In this document: positions 54,032-61,879 of the stretch, in pieces
Numbering within the stretch: the first letter of the stretch is position 1
Layout of the letters: each line of letters opens with the position of its first letter
Assembly (NCBI RefSeq): GCF_001618955.1
Contig: NZ_LVYV01000001.1
Coordinates: 379,501 to 443,500 of the forward strand
Source: Tardiphaga robiniae
Lineage (GTDB): Bacteria; Pseudomonadota; Alphaproteobacteria; Rhizobiales; Xanthobacteraceae
Direction of reading: 5' to 3'
Length of the DNA: 64,000 bases
Notes under the pieces: generated by a model
The model's database searches: none
Told to the model about the DNA's origin: nothing
Seen by the model: only the letters and a program-made list of their open reading frames with translations
Program-made: the position numbers and the translations under genes

Positions 54032-54540
54032 TGTCCTGCCCCACCGAGAGGGGCGATCGCGATCGTCACGTTCGCGGGGTGGGATGCGGTGGACGCCGGA
54101 GATGCGGCGTCACGGGAGATGTGGGGGACGGCTGTCTTCGGGCAGGCCGGATCGTCTGTGGTCAGGATACCACTGGGACAGGCGGTACGGTTCGTCTTCG
54201 GATGGCAAGACCCTGCAGATCAAGTGACGGACGACCAGGTCAAAACGCGTTCGGCTTACTCGCTTGAGGCACCCTGTCCCTTCGCCTTGGGACTGTAATT
54301 TTGGTGATCGGATCGTTCGCCATGGCGAAGCGCAAGCAACCGAAAAAACACCGCAGGCGGAACGTCGGGCACTTGCCTGACGCCTCCGAAAGTCCTGATG
54401 CACTCACTTGCGGAAGACCGCATTCGCATCAGGCCCAAGGGTGCAACGGGCACCTGGCGTTCCGCACGCCCTCTCACAAGGGGGTGGAATGCAGCAGACG
54501 ACGGCGCCCCCGCGCCGCAAACAATGGGGGCGATGACGCA
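54032..54540 (+). ncRNA. Possible structured non-coding RNA or mobile repeat element
   Basis: About 500 bases with no plausible gene on either strand lie behind the promoter at 53998. Nested inverted repeats stand at GCGGAACG (54357-54364) with CGTTCCGC (54458-54465), CCTGATGC (54394-54401) with GCATCAGG (54426-54433) and GCGG (54410-54413) with CCGC (54418-54421). GGTGC/GCACC at 54440-54454 forms a side hairpin. From memory, elements that open with a similar CGAGAGGGGC...GGATGCGGTGGACGC passage recur in Bradyrhizobium-group genomes, but this was not searched. A transcript is an inference. Confidence 0.35.
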
Positions 54541-54603
54541 TGTCTGAAGAGCAGTGGCTGTTTGACGTCCACATCAGCAACGACGCATAGGCGCCAGAGG
54601 AAT

Positions 54604-54751
54604 CCCTCCCCCTTGTGGGGAGGGTCGGCCGATAGGCCGGGGTGGGGGTGCCACAAGCGATGCTCTCGCGTGTTGCACCACCCCACCCGTCTCGACCGCT
54701 CCGCGGTCGATCCACCCTCCCCACGGCGCGGCTTCGCCGCTTGGGGGAGGG
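54604..54751. repeat. Intergenic repeat, CCCTCTCCC family, copy 3
   Basis: Ends CCCTCCCCCTTGTGGGG and TTGGGGGAGGG are complementary, with inner stems such as CGACCGCTCCGCGGTCG and GGCCGATAGGCC. It closes the repeat island and lies 14 bases beyond the stop of the minus-strand gene at 54765, where it may end transcription. Confidence 0.75.
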
Positions 54752-54764
54752 ATAAGAAAGCCAG

Positions 54765-55241
54765 CTACTCGAACTTCATATCGATGCAGCGCGACACGTC
54801 CGAGCCAAGCCCCGATGGAATCGTGACGCAGCCGCGGACCTTCTGCTGGGTATTGTCACTCACCCACATGGCAAAGCCGCCATTGCCGAAGAACGAATTG
54901 GTGTTCGGCGGCTCGGTCTCCGTGGCATCGAACGAATAGGTGGAGTCGGTGTCGAACACGCGCGGCTTCTTCACGCAGGCACCATCGCTCTGCACATTGA
55001 TGACTTCCTTGGCGTCGCGCGTCATCGACAGTGACACCGAGCAGCGGAAATATTCGGAGGTCCTGGTGTTGAACAGATAGGCGTAGGAACGGCAGGTCGC
55101 CGTGCTCAGCTTGCCGGCGCTGAGGCCGCGGCCGCAGGAAATACGCTGGTTGTTGCTGAGCTTGTAATCATCCGCCGCAGCAAGACCGGGCGCCAATACC
55201 ACCGCGCCAACAACCAAAAGACTTTTCACGATCGCTCGCAT
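54765..55241 (-). CDS. Exported protein with six cysteines, unknown family
   Basis: The ATG at 55241 (MRAIVKSLLVVGAVV) puts a signal peptide first, cleaved near LAAADD; longer frames lack one. The 158-residue product has mature cysteines in RISCGRG, ATCRSY, FRCSVS, GACVKK, RGCVTI and SRCIDM, which could form three disulphides. The rest is beta-rich with Ser and Thr. It is probably periplasmic. I recognise no family. Confidence 0.7.
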   Translation of the reverse strand: MRAIVKSLLVVGAVVLAPGLAAADDYKLSNNQRISCGRGLSAGKLSTATCRSYAYLFNTRTSEYFRCSVSLSMTRDAKEVINVQSDGACVKKPRVFDTDSTYSFDATETEPPNTNSFFGNGGFAMWVSDNTQQKVRGCVTIPSGLGSDVSRCIDMKFE

Positions 55242-55441
55242 TGTCGAATCATCCCCATCGCCGAATTCGTCGTGGACCGGCTTAGCCCGAATGCGAAAGA
55301 TAGTCGCCCGGCCGCACTTGCGAAATAACAAACTCTGTCGCGACCGCATGTCATATTGACGGACTGTCACCGTTCGTGATTTGTTCAAGACACCCGCGCA
55401 GCCGCGATGCACTTTCAAAAACACTTTTCGGAGAATTAGGG

Positions 55442-55744
55442 ATGACCGCTCGAGCCTTTACGATGCTGTGCGCCGCCGCACTGATGACATCGGCCCTTGG
55501 CGGTCCTGCTCTGGCTCAGGCGCCGACCCCCTGGGTGCTCGCACCCGACATGGGCTACGGCTATGACGGCACCGGCAAGACCTTCGCGTACAAGATGGGC
55601 ACCAACAATGCCAAGTTCCTGCTGAAGGGCGCCAAGAAAGTGCCGAAGAACACGCTCTTCTTCATCGGCGAGAACGGCCAGCTCTATATGCGCAGCGGCC
55701 CGTTCCTCGAAGACGACGGCAAGTTCAAATTCGGCCCGGGCTAG
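55442..55744 (+). CDS. Small exported protein, unknown function
   Basis: The ATG at 55442 follows GGAGAATTAGG. The 100-residue protein has a signal peptide cleaved near ALAQA and a compact, Gly- and Lys-rich mature part (MGYGYDGTGKTFAYKMGTNNAKFLLKGAKKVPKNTLFFIGENGQLYMRSG). It contains no cysteine after the leader. I recognise no domain. It is divergent from the six-cysteine gene across 200 bases. Confidence 0.68.
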   Translation: MTARAFTMLCAAALMTSALGGPALAQAPTPWVLAPDMGYGYDGTGKTFAYKMGTNNAKFLLKGAKKVPKNTLFFIGENGQLYMRSGPFLEDDGKFKFGPG

Positions 55745-55893
55745 TAGCGGTTTTCGGACGGGATCATGCGCGACCGGACGGGTGCCGCATGACGGAGGCA
55801 TGACATTGCTCCCTTCTCCATGAAGCCCTCTCCCACCATGGTGGCAGAGGTGATACAGAGCGCTTCATCTTTTTACGAAAGCTGAAAGCACTC

Positions 55894-57141
55894 ATGGCCA
55901 AGTCGCTGCCCGTCTCCCCCCTCGCCCCAACCGACGTTCCCGAGATGCCCGCCATTGCAGGCGTGCGCCTCGCCACCGCCGCCGCCGGCATCCGCTACAA
56001 GGGCCGCACCGACGTGCTGCTCGCGGTGATGGACAAGGGCACGACGGCAGCAGGCGTGTTCACCAAGTCGAAGTGCCCGTCGGCTCCCGTGGAATGGTGC
56101 CGCGCGGTGCTGAAGAACGGCAAGGCGCAGGCGCTGGTGGTCAATTCCGGCAATGCCAATGCCTTCACCGGCAAAACCGGCAAGACCTCGACCAAACTCA
56201 CCGGCGACATCGCATCCAAGGCCGTCGGCTGCAAGCCGAACGAGATCTTCCTGGCCTCGACCGGCGTGATCGGCGAGCCGCTCGACGCCACCAAGTTCAA
56301 CGGCGTGCTCGCCACACTCGCGGAAAGTGCCGGACCTGACGGCTGGATGGACGCCGCCCGGGCGATCATGACCACCGACACTTTCCCGAAGGTCGCCACC
56401 GCCACCGTGAAACTCGGCAAGGCCAAGGTTACGATCAACGGCATGGCCAAGGGCGCGGGCATGATCGCGCCCGACATGGCAACGATGCTCTCGTTCATCT
56501 TCACCGATGCGCCAATCTCGGCGCCAGCGCTGCAGGCGCTGCTCAAGGCTGGCGTCGAAGATTCGTTCAACGCCGTCACCATCGACGGCGACACCTCGAC
56601 CTCCGACACGCTGCTGATGTTCGCGACAGGCGCCGCAGCCGCACAGGGCGCACCGAAGATCACCAAGGCCAGCGACATCAGGCTGAAGCCCTTCGTGAAG
56701 GCACTGAACGTCATTCTCAACGACCTCGCCGAACAGGTCGCACGCGATGGCGAAGGCGCGCGCAAGCTGGTGGAAGTCGTCGTCGAAGGCGCGACCACCA
56801 AGGCCTCGGCACGCAAGATCGCCATGTCGATTGCCAATTCGCCGCTGGTGAAAACGGCGATTGCCGGCGAAGACGCCAATTGGGGCCGCGTGGTGATGGC
56901 CGTCGGCAAGGCCGGCGAACCCGCCAATCGCGACAAGCTCTCGATCTCCTTCAACGGCATCCGCGTCGCCAAGCTAGGCGCGCGCGATCCGTCCTATGAC
57001 GAGACCGAAGTGTCCAACGCGATGAAGAACCCCAAGGTGCAGATCAAGGTCACGCTCGGCCTCGGCAAGGGCCGCGACCGCGTGCTGACCTGTGACCTCA
57101 CCAAGGAATATGTCGCCATCAACGGCGACTATCGGTCGTAG
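55894..57141 (+). CDS. argJ: Bifunctional ornithine/glutamate N-acetyltransferase
   Basis: The 415-residue enzyme matches ArgJ along its length. The self-cleavage Thr is at about 197 in [10 protein letters not shown], preceded by KGAGMI, and [14 protein letters not shown] and [10 protein letters not shown]-like segments follow. It cleaves itself into two chains that together transfer acetyl from acetylornithine to glutamate in arginine synthesis. It is first in a same-strand run with a small exported protein and mutT. Confidence 0.95.
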   Translation: MAKSLPVSPLAPTDVPEMPAIAGVRLATAAAGIRYKGRTDVLLAVMDKGTTAAGVFTKSKCPSAPVEWCRAVLKNGKAQALVVNSGNANAFTGKTGKTSTKLTGDIASKAVGCKPNEIFLASTGVIGEPLDATKFNGVLATLAESAGPDGWMDAARAIMTTDTFPKVATATVKLGKAKVTINGMAKGAGMIAPDMATMLSFIFTDAPISAPALQALLKAGVEDSFNAVTIDGDTSTSDTLLMFATGAAAAQGAPKITKASDIRLKPFVKALNVILNDLAEQVARDGEGARKLVEVVVEGATTKASARKIAMSIANSPLVKTAIAGEDANWGRVVMAVGKAGEPANRDKLSISFNGIRVAKLGARDPSYDETEVSNAMKNPKVQIKVTLGLGKGRDRVLTCDLTKEYVAINGDYRS

Positions 57142-57186
57142 CTTGCTGCTGCGCCTCCGGACCGAGGCCTATGAAGGTGGCTTGCG

Positions 57187-57729
57187 ATGGTCGACATGAA
57201 ACGGATCCTGATACTTGCCTGCGCCGTCGCAATGCCGCTCGAAACAGCCGGCGCGGAGGATCAGCCGTCGATCAAGACACGCACGCTCGCCCGCAATGTC
57301 AAAGCCGGTCAGGAGATCGGCCTCGGCTTTGCGGTGCGATGGAACGCGAAATGTGAGCCGGTGCTGCCCAAGCTCACGATCGCCAAACCTCCATCGCATG
57401 GCAGCCTGTGCGGACGTTCCATCATGGTCGCGCCGCAAAAGAATGTGACCGGGGACGACCAGACCTGTGTCGGGAAACGCATGCGCGCACTGCAACTGGT
57501 TTACATGCCCAGCAGCGACTATTCGGGAACGGACACGGTCGACTACATCATCGAACTGCCGCGCGTGCAGCTCACGACCCATGTCGACATCCAGGTAACC
57601 CCGAACGATGCTGCAACCAAAACTCTCATACCGAACAATGAGAGCGCGCCCGGAAAAGCTGGCGACGCGATCGTTCCCTGTGCCCCACACATGTCCCAGA
57701 CAACCAACAACCGTGTAATAACCCTATGA
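57187..57729 (+). CDS. Exported cysteine-containing protein between argJ and mutT
   Basis: The 180-residue protein has a signal peptide ending near TAGAED and a mature, beta-rich part with cysteines in AKCEPV, SLCGRS, QTCVGK and VPCAPH. The YSGTDTVDYII segment resembles a bacterial Ig-like strand. The start is ATG 57187 or the inner ATG at 57196. Its stop overlaps the mutT start by 4 bases, so it is coupled to mutT. The function is unknown. Confidence 0.7.
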   Translation: MVDMKRILILACAVAMPLETAGAEDQPSIKTRTLARNVKAGQEIGLGFAVRWNAKCEPVLPKLTIAKPPSHGSLCGRSIMVAPQKNVTGDDQTCVGKRMRALQLVYMPSSDYSGTDTVDYIIELPRVQLTTHVDIQVTPNDAATKTLIPNNESAPGKAGDAIVPCAPHMSQTTNNRVITL

Positions 57730-58124
57730 AACTTGTCCTCGTCGTCGCCTGCGCATTGATCGACCCCGACGGCCGCGTGCTGATCGCGCAGCGGCCGGAA
57801 GGCAAGGCGCTGGCCGGCCTCTGGGAGTTTCCCGGCGGCAAGCTGGAGCCCGGCGAACGGCCGGAAGCGGCGCTGATCCGCGAGCTCGACGAGGAGCTCG
57901 GAATCACCGTGAAGGAAGCCTGCCTTGCGCCGCTGACCTTCGCCAGCCATGCCTATGAGGACTTCCACCTGTTGATGCCGCTCTATATCTGCCGGCGCTG
58001 GGAAGGTCTCGCGATCTCGAAAGAGGGCCAGAACCTCGCCTGGGTGCGGCCGAACAAGTTGCGCGACTATCCGATGCCGGCTGCGGATATCCCGCTGATC
58101 CCGCATCTGATCGATCTGCTCTAG
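57726..58124 (+). CDS. mutT: 8-oxo-dGTP diphosphatase MutT
   Basis: The 132-residue protein has the full Nudix box GGKLEPGERPEAALIRELDEELGI near residues 37-60, with the metal-binding glutamates. The N-terminal LIAQRPEGKALAGLWEFPGGK is typical of MutT, which removes 8-oxo-dGTP to prevent mutations. Its start overlaps the preceding gene by 4 bases and its end overlaps the convergent methyltransferase gene by 4. Confidence 0.95.
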   Translation: MKLVLVVACALIDPDGRVLIAQRPEGKALAGLWEFPGGKLEPGERPEAALIRELDEELGITVKEACLAPLTFASHAYEDFHLLMPLYICRRWEGLAISKEGQNLAWVRPNKLRDYPMPAADIPLIPHLIDLL

Positions 58125-58969
58125 GGCTTCAGCCCCTTCACCGCGTCGGCGAGACTTGCTTTCGCCGAGCCCGGCTTCAGCGGCTTTTGCTGGCTCTCAT
58201 GCGGTGCCCAGCCGGACAGCCAGATGATGTCGAAGGTCGCGCGGATGCGGCCGTCGGGATCGGCGAAACGCTCGCTATAGATCTGCGCCATCCGCAGCAA
58301 TGTCGCGCGGCGCAGCGGCGCTCGGCGGCGCTCGACCAGCACATTGGTGGCGCCCATCCTGCGCAGATCCTGCATCAGACCGAAGGCGCTGTCGTAGCGC
58401 ACCACGACACGATCGACATCGGTCACTGGCAGCGCAAATCCTGCGCGCTGCAGCAACGCACCGACATCGCGCAGATCGGCCATTGGTGCGACGCGCGGCG
58501 AGATGCCGCCTTCGCGTTCGGCTTCCGCCGCGGCGAAGGACTGCCGCAGCTCGGTCAGCGTGTCACCGCCGAGCATTGCCGCCAGTAGCAAGCCGTCAGG
58601 CTTCAGCGCGCGGCGGATCTGCGCCATGACGCCTGGCAGATCGTTAACGAAGTGCAGCCCGAGCGCGGAGATGACAAGATCGAGCGACGCCGGCGCGAGA
58701 TTGAGGCCGTCGCTTTCGACATCGGGCACATCGACATGCGCGAAATGACCGACACGCCCGGCCACAACATCGCGCAGACCGTTGCCCGGCGTTGCCACAT
58801 CGACGGCATTGTCGAACTGGCGCAGCACCGCCTGCAATCGCTCATCCATGTCGGCAACGACACGATCCAGCAGGAAATTCTCGGCGCCCAGCCGCGACGC
58901 ACGCGCCTGCCGCGCCCGCAGCAGAGCGCGATCGAACAGAATAGGTGCGGCATTCGGGGTCTGAGCCAT
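58121..58969 (-). CDS. Class I SAM-dependent methyltransferase (BioC/NDUFAF5-like)
   Basis: The 282-residue protein opens with ILFDRALLRARQARA, typical of BioC- and NDUFAF5-like methyltransferases. It continues through the SAM-binding fold (AVDVATPGNG near 54-63, in place of a full DLGCGTG) and NLAPASLDLVISALGLHFVNDLPGVMAQIRRALKPDGLLLAA. NDUFAF5 relatives act on a respiratory complex I subunit, and biotin synthesis is an alternative. It is convergent with mutT and divergent from the ComF gene. Confidence 0.85.
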   Translation of the reverse strand: MAQTPNAAPILFDRALLRARQARASRLGAENFLLDRVVADMDERLQAVLRQFDNAVDVATPGNGLRDVVAGRVGHFAHVDVPDVESDGLNLAPASLDLVISALGLHFVNDLPGVMAQIRRALKPDGLLLAAMLGGDTLTELRQSFAAAEAEREGGISPRVAPMADLRDVGALLQRAGFALPVTDVDRVVVRYDSAFGLMQDLRRMGATNVLVERRRAPLRRATLLRMAQIYSERFADPDGRIRATFDIIWLSGWAPHESQQKPLKPGSAKASLADAVKGLKP

Positions 58970-59046
58970 GCGGCTTGGTACGCCGAAGACCAGGGATCTG
59001 GCAATCGCGCTTGAGGTGAGCGCAAGAGAGCTCTAGCCTTCAACCT

Positions 59047-59856
59047 ATGGACGCAGAGGCGACAGTGTCATGGTCCCTCCCCGCGCAATTGCGCGGCGCG
59101 CTGAGGCTTTGCCGGTCTGCATGGACGCAAACCGCCCGCGTGGCGCTCGACATCGCGCTGCCGACGCTCTGCGTCGCCTGCCGGGAACCCGTCGCCGGCG
59201 AAGGCGTCTGCGCGGCCTGCTGGGGCAAGCTGTCCTTCATCGCGCCGCCATTCTGCAGCCGGCTCGGCATTCCCTTCGTCTACGATCCCGGCCCGGGCAT
59301 CCTGTCGATGCAGGCAATCGCCGATCCGCCGGCCTATCAGCGCGCCCGCGCAGCTGTGCGCTACGATGATGTCGCTCGCACGCTGGTGCACCAGTTGAAA
59401 TATCATGACCGGACAGACCTCGCGCCAACCATGGGTCGCTGGATGGCGCGTGCGGGGAAGGAATTGCTAGCAGATGCCGATCTTCTGGTGCCGGTGCCGC
59501 TGCATTGGCGCCGCGGCTTCAGCCGGCGCTTCAACCAGTCCGGCGCGCTGGCACGGGCAATCGGCCAGCAGAGCGGCGTTGCGATATCCCGCGACGCCCT
59601 GCGGCGAATACGCCCGACCGAACACCAGATTGGCCTGTCGCGCACCGAGCGCGCCAGCAATGTGCAGGGCGCCTTCAAGGTCCCGCCTGAACGCCGGGCT
59701 GAAATCCATGGCCGCCGCGTCATTCTGGTCGACGACGTGCTGACTTCGGGTGCCACGACGGACGCCTGCGCACGAGCGCTGCTGCGCGCCAAGGCGGCCC
59801 AGGTCGATGTGCTGGTCTTTGCGCGGGTTGTGGAGGCCCACAAGGTCCCCATATAA
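59047..59856 (+). CDS. comF: ComF family phosphoribosyltransferase-like protein
   Basis: The 269-residue protein has an N-terminal zinc-finger-like region with CVACREPVAGEGVCAACWGKL near residues 39-59. The phosphoribosyltransferase fold follows, with the PRPP-binding VILVDDVLTSGATTDAC near 223-239. Relatives support DNA uptake (ComF) or nucleobase metabolism (GntX). The start has no clear ribosome site, so it is less certain. It is followed by grxC. Confidence 0.9.
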   Translation: MDAEATVSWSLPAQLRGALRLCRSAWTQTARVALDIALPTLCVACREPVAGEGVCAACWGKLSFIAPPFCSRLGIPFVYDPGPGILSMQAIADPPAYQRARAAVRYDDVARTLVHQLKYHDRTDLAPTMGRWMARAGKELLADADLLVPVPLHWRRGFSRRFNQSGALARAIGQQSGVAISRDALRRIRPTEHQIGLSRTERASNVQGAFKVPPERRAEIHGRRVILVDDVLTSGATTDACARALLRAKAAQVDVLVFARVVEAHKVPI

Positions 59857-59887
59857 TCAGGCACTTCCCTGCGAACCGGAGCACCAG

Positions 59888-60163
59888 ATGGCCGCCGCGA
59901 TTGAAATCTACACCCGCCCCGGCTGCGGCTATTGCAGCGCCGCGATCTCACTGCTCCAGCGCAAGAAAGCTGCATTCACCCATTTCGACACCGCGACCGA
60001 TCCGAAGCTGCGCCAGGAAATGTTCGACCGTACCTATCCTGGCGCCACCTTCCCGCAGATCTTCATCGATGGCACCCTGATCGGCGGCTGTGACGATCTC
60101 TATGCATTGGACCGCGAAGGCAAATTTGACGCCATGATCGCAGGCGAGAAGGCCACCTCATGA
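59888..60163 (+). CDS. grxC: Glutaredoxin 3
   Basis: The ATG at 59888 gives 91 residues with the redox motif CGYC at 13-16 (CPYC in E. coli Grx3), the cis-Pro TFPQIFIDG segment and the GGCDDL loop that binds glutathione. It reduces disulphides using glutathione. Its stop overlaps the next start by 4 bases, and the same gene order is known in related rhizobia. Confidence 0.95.
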   Translation: MAAAIEIYTRPGCGYCSAAISLLQRKKAAFTHFDTATDPKLRQEMFDRTYPGATFPQIFIDGTLIGGCDDLYALDREGKFDAMIAGEKATS

Positions 60164-61059
60164 GCCAGACATCCCCGACGTCCGAGCCCCAGACCTTCAC
60201 CGCCGCCATGGTGCAGATGCGCACCGGCCTGCTGCCGGAGGCGAGCCTTGAACAGGGCCGCCATCTGATCCGCGAAGCCGCGCTCGCCGGCGCCGACTAT
60301 GTGCTCACGCCGGAAGTGAGCAACATGATGCAACTCAATCGCACGGCACTGTTCGAACATCTTCGCCCGGAGGAAGACGACCTCTCGCTGAAGGCCTATC
60401 GCGCCCTCGCCGCGGAGCTGAAGATCTACGTACATATCGGATCGCTGGCCGTGCTGGCCAACCTGGAACGCGCCGCCAATCGCTCGTTCCTGATCGGACC
60501 GGACGGCAATGTCCTGGCGAGCTACGACAAGATCCACATGTTCGACATCGACCTGCCGAACGGCGAGAGCTATCGCGAATCCGCGAATTATCAGCCGGGC
60601 GAGACCGCCGTCATCTCCGACCTTCCCTGGGGCCGCATCGGCCTGACCATCTGCTACGACGTCCGCTTCCCGGCGCTGTACCGCGCATTGGCCGAAAGCG
60701 GCGCGTCGTTCCTCACCGTGCCCTCGGCTTTCACCCAGAAGACCGGCGAAGCCCATTGGCACACGCTGCTGCGCGCCCGCGCCATCGAGACCGGCTGCTT
60801 CGTCTTTGCGGCCGCCCAAGGCGGCGTGCATGAGAACAAGCGTGCGACATATGGACACTCGCTGATTATCGACCCATGGGGCGTGGTTCTGGCCGAAGCG
60901 ACCGGCATCGAGCCGGGCTTCATTCTGGCCAAGATCGATCCTGCGAAGGTGACGGAAGCGCGCAAGACCGTGCCGTCCCTGCAGCACGGCCGCCGTTTCA
61001 GCGTCAGCGATCCCAAGTCGGGTCCAGACTATCTGCACCTTGTCCGGCAAGCGACATGA
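60160..61059 (+). CDS. Carbon-nitrogen hydrolase (Nit2-like)
   Basis: The 299-residue enzyme has the catalytic triad of the nitrilase superfamily: Glu in YVLTPEVSNM near residue 49, Lys in YDKIHMFDIDLP near 126 and Cys in GLTICYDVRFPALYR near 165. The layout is nearest to Nit1/Nit2, which hydrolyse deaminated glutathione or alpha-ketoglutaramate. The overlap with grxC fits glutathione repair. DUF1178 follows with a 4-base overlap. Confidence 0.9.
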   Translation: MSQTSPTSEPQTFTAAMVQMRTGLLPEASLEQGRHLIREAALAGADYVLTPEVSNMMQLNRTALFEHLRPEEDDLSLKAYRALAAELKIYVHIGSLAVLANLERAANRSFLIGPDGNVLASYDKIHMFDIDLPNGESYRESANYQPGETAVISDLPWGRIGLTICYDVRFPALYRALAESGASFLTVPSAFTQKTGEAHWHTLLRARAIETGCFVFAAAQGGVHENKRATYGHSLIIDPWGVVLAEATGIEPGFILAKIDPAKVTEARKTVPSLQHGRRFSVSDPKSGPDYLHLVRQAT

Positions 61060-61526
61060 TCCGTTACGACCTACGCTGCGAGAAGGGCCATGCTTTCGAA
61101 AGCTGGTTCCAGAGTTCCGGCGCCTACGACTCCCAGGTGAAGCGCAAGCTGGTGAATTGCCCGAATTGCGGATCGGTGAAGGTCGAGAAGGCCATTATGG
61201 CCCCGCGCATCCTGAGCAAGAGCAAGAATCGCCCGGCACCCGCGGAGGCCCCCGCCCCTGACGCGGGTTCCGAGACCACAGCCCCGCTGATGATGGCGCC
61301 GCAGGAAGCCGAGCTACGCGCCAAGCTGAAAGAACTGCGCGATCACGTCACCAAAAACGCGGACAATGTCGGTGAAAGCTTCCCGACCGAAGCCCGCAAG
61401 ATGCATTATGGCGACATCGAACATCGTCCGATCTACGGTGAAGCGACGCCGGATGAAGCGCGGTCGCTGATCGATGAAGGTATCGAGGTGACTCCGCTGC
61501 CCGTCCTGCCCAGCGATCGGAACTGA
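61056..61526 (+). CDS. DUF1178 family zinc-ribbon protein
   Basis: The ATG at 61056 overlaps the preceding stop by 4 bases. The 156-residue protein opens MIRYDLRCEKGHAFESWFQSS and continues to VNCPNCGSVKVEKAIMAPRI, giving zinc-ribbon cysteines near residues 8, 34 and 37 with a nearby His. A Pro/Ala-rich linker and a conserved EARKMHYGDIEHRPIYGEAT end follow. The function is unknown. It ends the argJ-to-DUF1178 gene run. Confidence 0.87.
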   Translation: MIRYDLRCEKGHAFESWFQSSGAYDSQVKRKLVNCPNCGSVKVEKAIMAPRILSKSKNRPAPAEAPAPDAGSETTAPLMMAPQEAELRAKLKELRDHVTKNADNVGESFPTEARKMHYGDIEHRPIYGEATPDEARSLIDEGIEVTPLPVLPSDRN

Positions 61527-61879
61527 GCGCAACCTCCGCTCACCGATGCTCTTGTGCGCGTTTCGACTCATCCAAACTGCGCCGTCGGTACATGATTCCG
61601 AAAGCTTCCAACATACGGCAACTTTGTGGCGTTCGAGTCACAGGCGTCGACAATCGCTTTGCCGGCCCTTGAGACATGGCAAAACTCGCCTAACTTATAA
61701 GCAAGTGCCTGAATATGAGTCGCGCGCTGCACTCAGATCGCATTGCGCGATTTCGGACCTGGATGTGTCCTGAAGGCTATAGTGCTGATGTTGAGTCGCG
61801 ATCGGAAAGACGCGTTCCGTTACCACCTTTAGGAGCATCGCGACCAACAGGACGGCCGACCAGCAAGGAGAGAGGGATC
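61527..61879. promoter_or_regulatory. 353-base leader region of prkA
   Basis: No gene is evident. A fair promoter is TTGAGA (61669-61674) with TAACTT (61691-61696), spacer 16. I did not find a clean sigma-54 (GG-N10-GC) or EcfG (GGAAC...CGTT) site, though PrkA operons elsewhere are stress- or nitrogen-controlled. A long 5' UTR is possible. Confidence 0.4.

Noticed and set aside
54089-54298. 69-codon plus-strand frame in the repeat island
   Set aside because: Frames on several registers in this island are equally long and no product looks like a protein family; the structured non-coding element explains the sequence better.
61500-61879. Sigma-54 or EcfG promoter of prkA
   Set aside because: GG-N8-GC occurs instead of GG-N10-GC, and the GGAAC at 61516 has no CGTT at the right distance.
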